DNA from: Acridotheres tristis
Lineage: Eukaryota; Chordata; Aves; Passeriformes; Sturnidae
Length of the DNA stretch: 64,000 bases
Direction: 5' to 3'
NCBI GenBank assembly: GCA_037013685.1
Contig: CM072891.1
Span: 17,708,501 to 17,772,500 of the forward strand
Shown: in pieces, positions 42,001-54,000 of the stretch
Layout: each line of letters begins with the position of its first letter
Numbering within the stretch: position 1 is the stretch's first letter
The notes under the pieces: generated by a model
Seen by the model: the letters and a program-made list of their open reading frames with translations, nothing else
Database searches by the model: none
What the model was told of the DNA's origin: nothing
Translations under genes and position numbers: made by a program

Positions 42001-45000
42001 GACTCCTGAGAGTGAAGTCTGCTAACACTAGGGAGAGCCAGCAGACATTTGTCGTGCCAGGGCTGGCTGAAGTCACATCTCCTGCCTCAAATGCCATGGC
42101 ATGGAAAGGCAGTTGTGTCTGGGTGGGAGCTGGAGGACGGCTTTGCCTGCTTTTTATTTTTTTCCATTTTGGAAGGGCAGGTAGCATTTTCCTCTCCTCC
42201 AAAGATAGCCTGGGCAATAACTGTAAATGCCTGCCCATTGCCCACCAGCTTAAGGATTTAAATTTGCCCCTGCTTTGCTGGCACCCCATCAGGAATAGCT
42301 GCATAGGCTCCAGCTGCAGGCACAACAGTTAAGTTGGGAGCAATCATTAATTCTATGGAAAGAAAGCCATGTGTGCTGATATCCAGTCTGCCAAGCATCC
42401 TGCATGGCCACATCATCCCTCAGCAGGCTTCATGGTACTAAAAGGAAATCATTCTACTCCAGGTGAAGATATGCACAGCTCAGTTCCCCTGGTGCATCAC
42501 TGGTAGAGGATGTGAAGAAGTCCTTTCTATTTGGAAGGATCACTCTTTGAGCCCTAAAGGAATTGAGAAAGGAGGGATGCTCCCATTTTAGGGTGTTGGA
42601 GACATATGCTGGATATATGGAAAGGCTTGAAAGGGATATCACCATGCATACCCAAAATTTGGGCATTGCTCCTGCAGTGTCTTCCTGATGATCCATGCAC
42701 ATGGCTGAGAAGTTAACAGTGACAGACTACAAAGTGTGAAGGGGGACTGCAATGTATATATTCTGCTTCAAAAACCAACCCGCCTCTCCCAAGTTCTTTT
42801 TAATTTCACTGTATTTACTACTGCAAAAAGATGTCTTTAAAGGCAGTGGCTCCATCCCTATTACTCAAGGCCTGGAACAATTGGTTGGGTACTTCTCAGA
42901 GATTACTGGTGCAGGAAGGATAGCCCTCAAGTCTGTGCTTTCCATAGTCTTCCCCATGCCATCTACTGCACAATAAGAAAATATATGGGCAGGGGAGAGA
43001 TGAGGGATGGGGTGATGATGGCCTCTGTGCCATGAGCTTTGTGTGTTAAAGCCTGGAGAGGGAAGATGATCCTAGGGCAAAACTTGCAGCAAGTTTTAGA
43101 CATTGTGATTTCAGTCCTTGGCTGACACAGCCTTTCTACAGTGTTTTGAACCATTGCTTTGACCACCAGCCTCTCCCTTTGTGAAGGAGAATGGTGTCTG
43201 TTTTTGCCTGTGCATTGGTCTATCAGCCTGCATGGGACATGATCTAGGTGCTCTCTTCCCATCTGTAAGGGCTGAGCAGTCTATAAGAGACAAAAGAGAG
43301 TGATCTTGAGGGTTCTTTTTGACTGTCATGTGGTACAGGAGTTATCATCACATGCTGCCTTACCTGTCTTTTCATCCCATCATAATTACTGCTTGCACGG
43401 TAACTTCCCTGTTTTCCTTCAAGTTTCACGATGAAGAAAAGTTGCTCATTTTTTTCTGGATGACTCACAGCTCTGAGGTTTTATCACTTTCATGTCTGGA
43501 GGTGGTGGGAGGAGGAAAGCCCTTGGATAAATAACAGGAAGACATTTCATTTCAGTTCCATCTCAGCATGTTTTGTACCTCGCCTGTTCCTTTAGCACTT
43601 GTGCAAAGAAAATCATTAGAGACATTTACTGTTATGCCACTGAGGGTTGCACTCATTAAAGCAGAACAATACCAGCTCTGGAAACTCAAAACAAAATTAT
43701 ATCCTTCCCATGGACCTGAGTATCATCATATGCCTTGGCAGCTGTCAGTCAGTCTCTTGTAATACACTGGAAATAAGTAATCTTTTCTGGATTGGTGTTC
43801 TTGTCAGACTTGGTACATATTCTAGTTTCTTGATTCTGCCACAGCTTTTGCTTCATAAAGGCATGAGCACTTGCAGGAGCCAGGCTTTTGTGGGCACCTG
43901 CTGCTTTGGGGATGTGGTTCATCTAATCCTGTTGCTTTGTGTCTCTTGATGCATTGCACTTCTTTCATCCTGATTTAATGAGTCTTGGGAAATGGGTCTT
44001 TCATTTGTGGGGATGAATCTGTCCCACATGGTGTGAAGGTTTGCTGTCCTTAGAAACACCTCCTTAAGTGAGCCTTTGGATGTGCAGATGGTGAATTAGT
44101 GATGTCTCACTTAAAACGCAGGATGCTATTGAACAGGATGGTGGCCTTCCATGGGCATATCTTGCTGGTGAGGTTGCTTTTAGGGGGCAGCTTTTATTTG
44201 GTGCATACAGAGAGAAGGGCAGGATGTGGTAAAGGATTTCTGCAGGATTTGGTCCTGGCTATGCATTGGACCTTCACAGCTGGTGCTAAGCAATGCCTGG
44301 GACAGAGCAGGCGTTTGGGAAGTTCTGAGGATGGTGTTTTAAATGTTGAATGTCCATTACACTTTCAGGATCAGGATATGTTACAGACACTTTCTGTGTC
44401 AGCAGAAATACTGAAATATTTATTGTAACGGAGTGGAAAAGCATTCTCATAAACATTTGGTTTTCCTGGTCCTACAGAGTGATCTTGGCATTTACCACAG
44501 CGTTATTTTACATACTTGTTTTGACTGGGATAGTGATGTTAGTTTTTTGCTGTCCCCTAGCCTGCCTTCTTGAAGCCCATCTCCTGTCTTACCTCCTGGT
44601 CTTGTAACTCTTTGGGACAAGGGCCAGCATTCCTGGGTTTTGCCCTCGGTAGAACAAATGCTGCCGTGAAGACAGTAGGGAAATGAGGAGTGTTGCTTTG
44701 TGCTTATGGAGGCTGTGAGGCAGCACAGTGCCATGGTTAAAGTCTTTATGTCCTTGTGAGAGGCTGACCTTAAAAAGTCAGCTTGGAAATAAAAGAGCTG
44801 GTGGTGTGAGGTGGGTCTGAAAGGAAAGGCAAGAGAAGCAGGTGTTCAGCTGGCTGTGGCAGTGTGGCAGGCTCACATCCAGAAAACTTTCTACTAGGAT
44901 GTTGTGCTTCCCTGGGGATTGCAGTCCTGCTCTTACATCAGCCTGAATTGCGTGAAGCAGAACACCCTATGGAAAAAGAAGAGGGATTTTGGAAGTTGTT

Positions 45001-48000
45001 TGATGCATTTGTACCAGACAGTGACAGTAGCTCCAGTTGATTGCCTGGTCAGGCACTGCTCTTCTAGCTCCAAGCTCATTCCCATGACTGGAAATCTGGC
45101 ACCTCTGCCCCCTCCCAAGGAATTGCCTTGTTCAGAGGGAGCACCGTGAGGCAGCATAAATGCCCTCAATGGCTGGAGCTTGGGCATGTGCCACAGGCCC
45201 TTCAGTGTACCCAAGGGTCCTCAGGAATCTTGAGGAGTGCTACAGTGGGTTTTGTAGTGCAGCTGCAAGGCGTTTCACAGGTGGGATGAATGGAAGGAAG
45301 GAAAGTATTTAGAAAAGGACATTTTTCTTTCTTATGAAGGTTTTTTTTTTTAATGGAAGTAGTCAGCCATGTTTGTTTTCCATTGAAATTTAATGGGGGT
45401 TTTATGACAAGCAAAAGAGAAAAAGCATCTGTGAGATGGAGTGAACAAATACCTCTCTCCTGTGAAGACAGGTTGAGTTGTTCAGCCTGAAGAAGAGAAA
45501 GCTCTAAGAAGATCTCAGTGTGGTCTTCCAGTACTTAAAGGAGGCTTATAAAAACAAGAGAGAACAATTTTTTACACAGGCAGATAGCGATAGGACAAGA
45601 GGCTATGGTTTTAAACTAAAAGAGGGCAGGTTTAGGCTACATGTAAGGAAGAAATTCTTTACTGTGAGGGTGGTGGCACAGATTGTCCAGAGACATTGTG
45701 GAGGCCTCATCCCTGGAAATGTTCAAGGCCAGGTTGAGATGGGATGGGATTATAAGCAATCTGGTGTAGTGAAAGGTGTCCCTGCACATGGCAAGGGTGT
45801 TTGGAACTAGATGATCTGTAATATATCTTTCCACCAAACTGTTCTGTGATTCTGTGATTTTATGATTTTGACTGAGTAGTTGTCTTTGATGGATGCAGGT
45901 ACTCAGCTCATCCATCAGATTGGAGATGCCCTCTCTTTGCCAGCACAGGGAGAGGAAGTGATTGCCTGGGGTGTCTGCTGAGATGGCTGATTATCTGCAG
46001 CAGCAAACCATGGAGAAAACGTGATTGCCACCAGCAGGACCCAGGTAACCTTACCTGTGTTCTCCTCCTTGCAGATGTGCCGGCGTGTGTACAAGGGGAT
46101 CCCGCTCCAGGTGCGAGGCCAGGTCTGGTCACTGCTGCTGGATGTCGAGAAAATGAAGAAGGAGAATGAAGGAAAATATGAGGTATGGGCTCTACCTGGC
46201 AAAGAGCAAGGTGATAGGGAGGTTAGATTGGTTGAAGAAGGTGATTTGGTGAGGACTGAAAATCCAAAGGGTATCAACTCTTTTTCCAGGGGTTTAAATT
46301 AAGCTGGGGTCTTTTAGCATGTTAGCTGGCTGCTTTCTATAATATGTTGCTTCCATTTATTCTGCTGGAAGTTGGGAACACAGCTACTGTCAGTGTTACT
46401 GCATCTTTAGAGAAGGATGCAGGGAAGAGTGAGGGAAAGCTTTCCATAGACAGCGTGTGAAAGCCCTTGGTGGATAATTAACTTATTTTCCAAGCCTGTG
46501 TTACGATTTATCTTGCATCATGTACCAGGGTGAAGATCAGGGTGTTGTGGAGACAATTATTTTTCAGAGGCAGGAGGTTGAGTGCTACTTCCAACAGGTG
46601 TTTCTAAAAATCCCTGCCTATTAAGTGGGATGATGCTAACACTCATTATAGTTAGTCAAGCGTGGATGTTACTGGTGAGGTGCTGTGGGGATGGAGGCAC
46701 ACACAGGGGCTGGGGGAAGGCTGGGCTCACCACAGTAAGCACAGATAAGGAAGCTCTCCCAGCATGCAGATTAAAATGTTCTCCCTCCCTCAAAGCTGTG
46801 CTGAGCAGGCAGGGAAGCAATCCAAACAAATGAAAGTCACAAGGAGTTTATCTGTGCTCCAGAGGGGTCTGTGATAAACAGGAGCTTCAGGGCTAATAGG
46901 CTTTGCTGGATGCAAACCCTCTACAAGATCATCTTAATCTACCTCTTCTTTGGTGCTGCCTGCCACCAGTAATTAGCCCTCCCCTAATTTCCTCCAGGAG
47001 AGGCTCAGTGCAGGTCCTGGATGAGGGGTTTTGCTTTCAAGAACAGACTAAGCCTCAGCCTCAGGACTTGTGTCCTGGAGGGACTGGTTCAAAGGCCACC
47101 CCACTTCTCCCTGGGGCACAACTGGTGGCACAAAAGCCTGAAGGCTACCATGGGACAACTCCACACTTGCTTTGAATGTAGGTGTGATGCTCTGCCTCAC
47201 TGGGCTTTGTTAGCTGCAGCCAGAGGGCTTGGGGGGAGCTTGAGAAGGCAGCAGGAGAAACATCATGGCCATGGGGCAGAGCAGAGGCATCCTGGCTTTT
47301 ACCCACTGCTTTGTACAAGGTCTTTGGGATGGGACTTCCAGCTTTCTAGCCTCTGCTCTGCCACCAGCTTGCAAGACTCACATTGCTAATGAGCTCAACA
47401 GAGCATCTGTGGAGCCCCCAGGTTATCTACACTAGGGAAAAAAGGAGAATAAGCCATCCTGTGTTTCTTTTTTAATGTCTGCACAATTAATAAAGCCTCC
47501 TGGGTGCATGGAGGTGACAAAGTGCTGTGTGACCTACCTGCTGTTCATGTGCAATGATTTAAAAATACCCAAAGTAGAGTATTTACAGTCTTTGGGAGAT
47601 TTCTGTGTTGTTCTGGCAGGGAAAACAAGAGGGCCTTTAGAAGGAAAATTTGAACTGAAGTGACCCAGTGCACATGAATAGTCATATTCTCTCAGGTAGT
47701 CTGCCTGGCTTTATAGAGGGCAAGGAGCCATAGGATACAGAGACCACAGTATTTACAGCAGGGAAATTATGTTGTTCATCCGATCTTTATTCCAACATCA
47801 CTTTTATCCTCACTTGTCCTGTGAAGGCAATAATTCAAAATAGCCCCTGTACTGTTGCTCCTCCATACAGCTGCTTTTTGGAGTTAATATTCCCAAGATG
47901 CTGTGATCGTCCTAAGTGTTGCTGTGCTGGACATTGTGGGTGCTAATGAGGTTCTGATGTTCCCCAGAGCTGATGTGGCCTCCCTGGGAGGTCAACAGCA

Positions 48001-51000
48001 GCCTGGAGGCACCTGGTATCAGGCTGACAAGCATTTATAGGATGGCAGCTGCTGGAGCAGATGATAAGTATCTGTGCAGATGTTCTATTTTCTGTCTCCT
48101 CTGTGAGCCAGGAGGGGTCCTGACCCGGGGCTTAAGGGCAAGTTGGGCTTGCTGCTCATCTCTCTTGCTTTCAACCTGCTGGTGAATCTCAATGTGCCTG
48201 AAGACAGTCATCAAATGTATTTTCTTCATGCAATTAACCCTGGAGACATTAAAGGAGGAGGGCATGATCACTGGTGGTATCTAAAGGCTATGAGATGAGA
48301 TGCTTAGCTATAGCATAGTGGTCCTTGCCTGCAGTCTGAGCAGTGGGTAGCACATGGGACTGCAGTGAGATTTATCCATGGAGCATCTTCATCTTGGGGC
48401 TCTGAGGGCACAATTGGTTGAGGTGGTCTTAAACTTTCATTTGAATTTTTTTTTTTTTTTTGCAGTGGATTTCAGTCCTTTTCCTATGTGATGGTGCCTT
48501 AATTGATTAGCCAGCTTGGGGGGAACATGGGGATTCTTGGCTTTGAGTTTAGCTTCTGTTTTGGACTCTGCCAGTAAGGGAATATTCCAGGACTGCTTTT
48601 CTAGTGGAAACTCCTTAAACTGAAGATGATACTCTTCTACAGGGAAAGTAGTAGTTGGAAATCATAGAATCTGTCATAACAGTTTGGACTCCATAATGAT
48701 TGAGCCTTTGAAAAGCCGAGAGTGCTGCATCCATCTGTGTATTAGTTTCTTAAGGATCAACAGAGCTCTCAGTGCTCTATGACAACCAGGCAGGCAAAGA
48801 AATCAAAATAAATGAGAGTGGAATTGAATTGTAAACGTTTTAGATTATGAAAACTCTGTATCTGCATTGGAAGATGGCCAAAGGCTGGGTTGGCAGCTGC
48901 TGCTGCCAACATGTGAGTGTGGGGTCATCCTCTTCTCCCTGGGCCAGTGGCACAGACAAGGGGTCAGGGCTCACCTCCAGGCTGCAGTTCATTGCTGCCT
49001 GCAGGACATCAATGTCCCCTGCTCTGGATAGCTCTGTGCAGCTCTCAAGCTGCTGCTCCTGCTGCAAGAATCCTGCCTTCTTACTGTATGGAGAGAGGTA
49101 CAGGCTGAGATGGTGTCTGATTCCTGCCTCTTGTCTGCCCCTCTCCCTTGCAGCAAATGAAAGAACAAGCAAAGAGTTTTTCATCGGAAATCAAGCAGAT
49201 AGATTTGGATGTTAACCGCACCTTTCGAAACCACATCATGTTTCGGGATCGCTACGGAGTGAAGTGAGTATGGAAGGTGTCCGTGGCTCATACGGTGTAG
49301 GAGCTGTGGCTCCGGACAGTCGGGACTGACAGACAGATCTCTACAGCCAGGTGTTGGAACTTGTGGTTTATTGCATAGGGCGTGGGTAAAAGGGCCCTGC
49401 TTGGAGCTGCCAGCCCCAGCTCGGAGCAGGCCTGTGAGAGCAGGAAGGCAAGAGTAAAGAGAGAGCAGGGGATAAGAGGTGAGAAGTAAGAGAATAAAAG
49501 TAAGAGCATCAGAGAGGTGAGAGCGGTAAGAGAGCGAGCTTCCCGTTACAATACGAGAAATCTTTTTCTGTGTTGAGTATTCTAATTTTCACTAACCAAT
49601 CTAATATAAAATACAAATCCTATAGCATTTACATACAGCCTGTAAGAATCACTACATTACCATACTGTGTTACACTTTAAACCCTAAAAACTACTTTTTG
49701 GACCCTCTTTACCAAGCTAGTAGGGTCTTTTCTGACCCTTGGACCTGTCTGGAAGCAGAGGGAATTGTTCAGTCAAGAGGGGATTACTTTCACCTGGCCA
49801 TACTAATTGTTGTCTAGTTGTTCAGTAACTAAGGTTTGGTATCTCAAAGACGGCTTTTATTTCAATCTCGCTTATAGTTTCCAGATTCTCAAAATCTTTT
49901 GCCAGGCAATCATATTTATAAGGTTTTCCATATTCATCTTCCCCAACAATATGGGCTGTCCTGCCAGTGTATATGTGAGGGATGAGCTGAATGGGGTGGC
50001 TAACAGTCCCCTGGCTCAGAGCAAAGCCATCTTTGCCTTTTCCTCAAACCATCACACAGTGTTACCCACAGGTGCTGGGCTGCTGATTCTCTCTTCAGAG
50101 AGGTCCATACTGGAGCAGGCTGTGCTGTGTGTGCTCATGTAGCTGGAGACCTCATGCTCAGGTGTTTTAATATTCTTCTTTCTCCCCAGGCAGCAGGCAC
50201 TCTTCCACGTCCTGTCAGCATACTCGGTTTATAACACTGTAAGTAGTCCAGTTATGCTTTATATATTTTTATATATATGTAAAGATTTAAAGAAAAGCTT
50301 TATATATGTGTGTGTATTTTGTAGACATATATATATGTAATAAACACACACTTATTTAGCCACTGGTGCCAATTTTAAGTCCTGTTAGTGGTTTGTACAG
50401 AGAGCTGCAAGACTATCAGGCAGCCCAGGAATCTTTCCACAGTTGTTTCATTCCCTTGGTCATTTTGTCACCTGGTAAATGACATCTGGCAGATTTAGTT
50501 CGGGCAAGTGTCAGCAAAGAACAAGGGATTGCCCTTTGGCTTTTCAGCAACACTAGTCTTCTGGCAGTCTGTCATGTTTCTGACTTCTTGTCTTACACCA
50601 AATGCTATCCTTGTTGAAAACACTTATTTACTACAGCAAACCAGTCATTTTTAGCTGAAGGACACAGGCAGAATAAGCTGAAATTAGCAGCTGGACCTAC
50701 TGTCTCCACCACCAGGAGGGGACAGTTATCCTAGAAGATGCTCAGGGAGTTAGTTAAGGAGCCTCCCTCATGCCAAATAAATGCTTACCAGATTTATTTA
50801 CTGTTAAATTACTTCAGTGCTCATATGGCTGAAGGAATCCAAAACAGCATTGAAGCCACATGCTATTTGTCGTCCCAAAACCAGATTGGGCATAAGGAAG
50901 ACATTTTTTACAATGAGTGTGGTAAGGCATGGAAATAATTGCTCAGAGAAGTTGTGGATGCCCTATCCTGGAAGTGTTCAGTCTGTTTGGATGGGGCTTT

Positions 51001-54000
51001 GAGCAGCCATGGAAGCTGTCCCTGCCCATGGCAGGAGGGTTGGATGAGATGATCTTCAAAGGTCCTTTTCCAACCCAAACTCTCCATGAGTCAATGACAT
51101 GGTAGATGCTGTAGACATATGGGAACTGTGAATTTGGACATAAATGGCAAAGACTTGGAAATGGGACAGACCTTGGAAGAGGAGAAGGAAGTACAGGCAG
51201 CTTTAGCATTATGGTAGGCTCTGCCACCATGGCAGCACGTGTGCCTCTCTTGACTGTTGCAGGAAGTGAGCTACTGCCAAGGGATGAGCCAGATTGCAGC
51301 CATCCTCCTGATGTACCTGAACGAAGAGGATGCGTTCTGGGCATTGGCACAGCTGCTCACCAACCAGCGCCATGCCATGCACGGTAAGGCTGTGCTGGGA
51401 ATGGGGCTGGCTGGCAAAGGAAGGCAACATTGTTCAGCTTGGTCAGTAGAGCCTTGTTTCTCCTCACATATTTGTTTAATTAAAGTGGGTGAGGTGTAGC
51501 TACTTGTGCCCTTGCCTGACTAGGGAGCTGAACTTCACTCTTGGAGGCAAACAAGTTCTTTAAAAAGAAAAAAAAAAAAAGAGTTTTATCCTGAGCTTTA
51601 GCACTGAGTAATTAACACTTTCGCAGAAGTGCTGTCCTCCCTCCAGGGTACCTTGCCCTTGGCAATCAATTAACTCAAGGTTATGAGTTTATAAGAAGTC
51701 TCAGAGAAGTACATCCAAGAGTATCCACACTAAATGTGGATGTAATTCCACTAAATGTGTGATGTATTATTTTACTTCAAACACATTAAAGATCCTTTCA
51801 TCTTACTTGTGGTTAGCAGTAATCTATGCACAGAGGGTTATTTCATGGGTAGAGAGCTAAACCTTATGGCTTGATAACTTTGGACAGTCTTAAATGTGTG
51901 TCCTACTAGATTACAGGGCACTGCACAAGATTGTGGTGTTCAAACATCTTTAGCTTTTCCCTGAACCTTGGTAAGCACTGAGGTGTGTTTGGAGAACTCT
52001 TGGCCAAGCCAAGTCGCAGGAGGCAGGCAGTGGGAACTGTGTGGGTCTGCTCCATGGGGCTGGGTGAGAAGGACCAGCTGGGCTTGGTCTGAGCGTCCTG
52101 TTGCCCAGATGGGGTGAGGGGTGACCTCTGGAAAAGAAGGTGAAAAGGAGGTAGCTGAGCACGTTGTGGTTCAGCCAACTTCAACAGGTGATGTAAGATA
52201 TGAGCTTATAGAAAATCAGGCTATCCCTGTCACTGCTGCAGAGCTTTCCTCATTTTTAAAAATTTTTCTTGTCTTTTCTTGTTAAGGTTTTTTCATTCCT
52301 GGATTCCCGAAGCTGCAGAGGTTTCAAGCCCACCATGAGCAAATTTTAAACAAACTGTTTCCAAAACTGAAGAAGCACATGGTATCTCTTTACTATCAGT
52401 ATTCCTATAATAATGCTACATTTCAATGATAAAGCAGTTAATATAGTGTTCTGCCAAACATGCACAGCTGAATGTATTTCTAACCATATAGGACTGCTTC
52501 AGCTGCAGAGGCAGGCATTTATTAATTGGGTTGCCCAGATCTTGCTGAGGTAAATGGTAATCATTTGCTTGCTGGTCATCATCAATGGAGGGACTGCTAA
52601 AATTTAAAGGCTTCCCTAGGAGAGCCAGGCAGGAAGGCTTACAGAGCCTGCAGCAGGAGGAACAGCAGTGAGGCTGGGCTGTGTTCTTACACCAGCTGCA
52701 AGGCCCAAAGGCTGATGCTGGTCTGTCTGGAGTACTATTTCAGTAATTATTAGCTCCAAGTGCTTTGCTGTTGTTTTAAGTCAGGAGGCACATAAGATTT
52801 GCTGGCTGTTTTGTTGCTTGGGCATGTCCAGTTGCTTTTCTCTGTAGCAGATGGTATACAGGCCCATTTGGTGGCTGCAGGAGCATCTGCAGGGCACACC
52901 AGCTCCAGTCTAATGTCCAGGGCACTGTTTTGCAGCACCTGCTCTCCTCCCCTTTTTTTTTTTACCTTGTCCCCCTTTGCATTTGGTGTAGACAGTTGGT
53001 GTTCAGTGGCCAGATTCCTCAAGTTTTCTTATGCTTCCAAGAGGCTTGGTGGCCCCCATCTCCAGAAAAAAGTGTTTGTATTGCCATCATCTGCAACAGC
53101 TCTTCCTTCATGCTGCAAATGGTTGTAAAAGTGAAACAGAGCCATGTTAGGTTTTCACTTATTACAGTCATGGGCAAGGGAGGGGATGGGAATAACTCAG
53201 AAAGCTGCTCGTTCCTCCTGCTTCTGAAAGCTCTCCAGGCTTGAAGGTGCACAGCACCAGCCAAAAGCAAAGGCTGGAGCTGGCCGTTGTTCCCAAGGGC
53301 TTCTTTCTCTTCCTATCACCACTGCTTTGTTGGCTTTGCAGCAGAGGTCATGTCAGCTCTGCACACATCCCAGCACTGGGCACCAGATGAAGAAGTGTTA
53401 GACTGAGGTGGTGATGTTTTTAAGAGTTTTCCTTAGCCTGCCAGGCTGTCCTCCTCCTGCAGCAGCCATGCCATGTAAATGAGCCAAAGCTAGCTTGACT
53501 GTGCTCTGAGATGCTTGCATGGGAATTGCTATGGAAACAAAAATGGTAGTCTGCAAGGAGTGAATGGTTTGGATTCCTGGAAGGTTTTTATAAATCCCTG
53601 GAGTAGATATTAGGCCAGAAAAGCTTCTCCCAGAAATCCCTCTCCAATGCTGTGGCCCACATCGAGGATCAGGTTCAATGGATGTCTTGGGCAAAGGACC
53701 AAAGCAGGGCTTCAACCCTGGTGTTTAAAGCGGGGGCTTTGTTGGGAGATGGGAGACAAACCACAGTCACATCCTGCACCCAGACTCCAGAATAAGTCAA
53801 CCAACCAACCTCCCCAAAAGCCTTATGAGCTGCTTGAACCTCCAGTAACCAGCCTGGTGAAATTCCTCTCTTTGTTGTCTTCCACCAGGACAAGGAGCAG
53901 ATGACTACCGGGATTTACACAACCAAGTGGTTCCTGCAGTGTTTCATTGACCGGGTGAGGATGCTCTGGGGGTTTTTTGCTGCTCTGTTTGCATGCATGG

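Larger units (their letters stand above)
50239..51262 (+). other. Intron 7 (1,024 bp)
   Basis: Donor gtaagt, acceptor ttgcag. Contains an AT/TG-rich stretch (50,258-50,346) and a CR1 3' end (50,881-51,095). Confidence 0.87.

Noticed and set aside
48661..48700. ATCATAGAATC, as at an antisense CR1 end
   Set aside because: Only about 11 bases fit and the following sequence does not continue as CR1.
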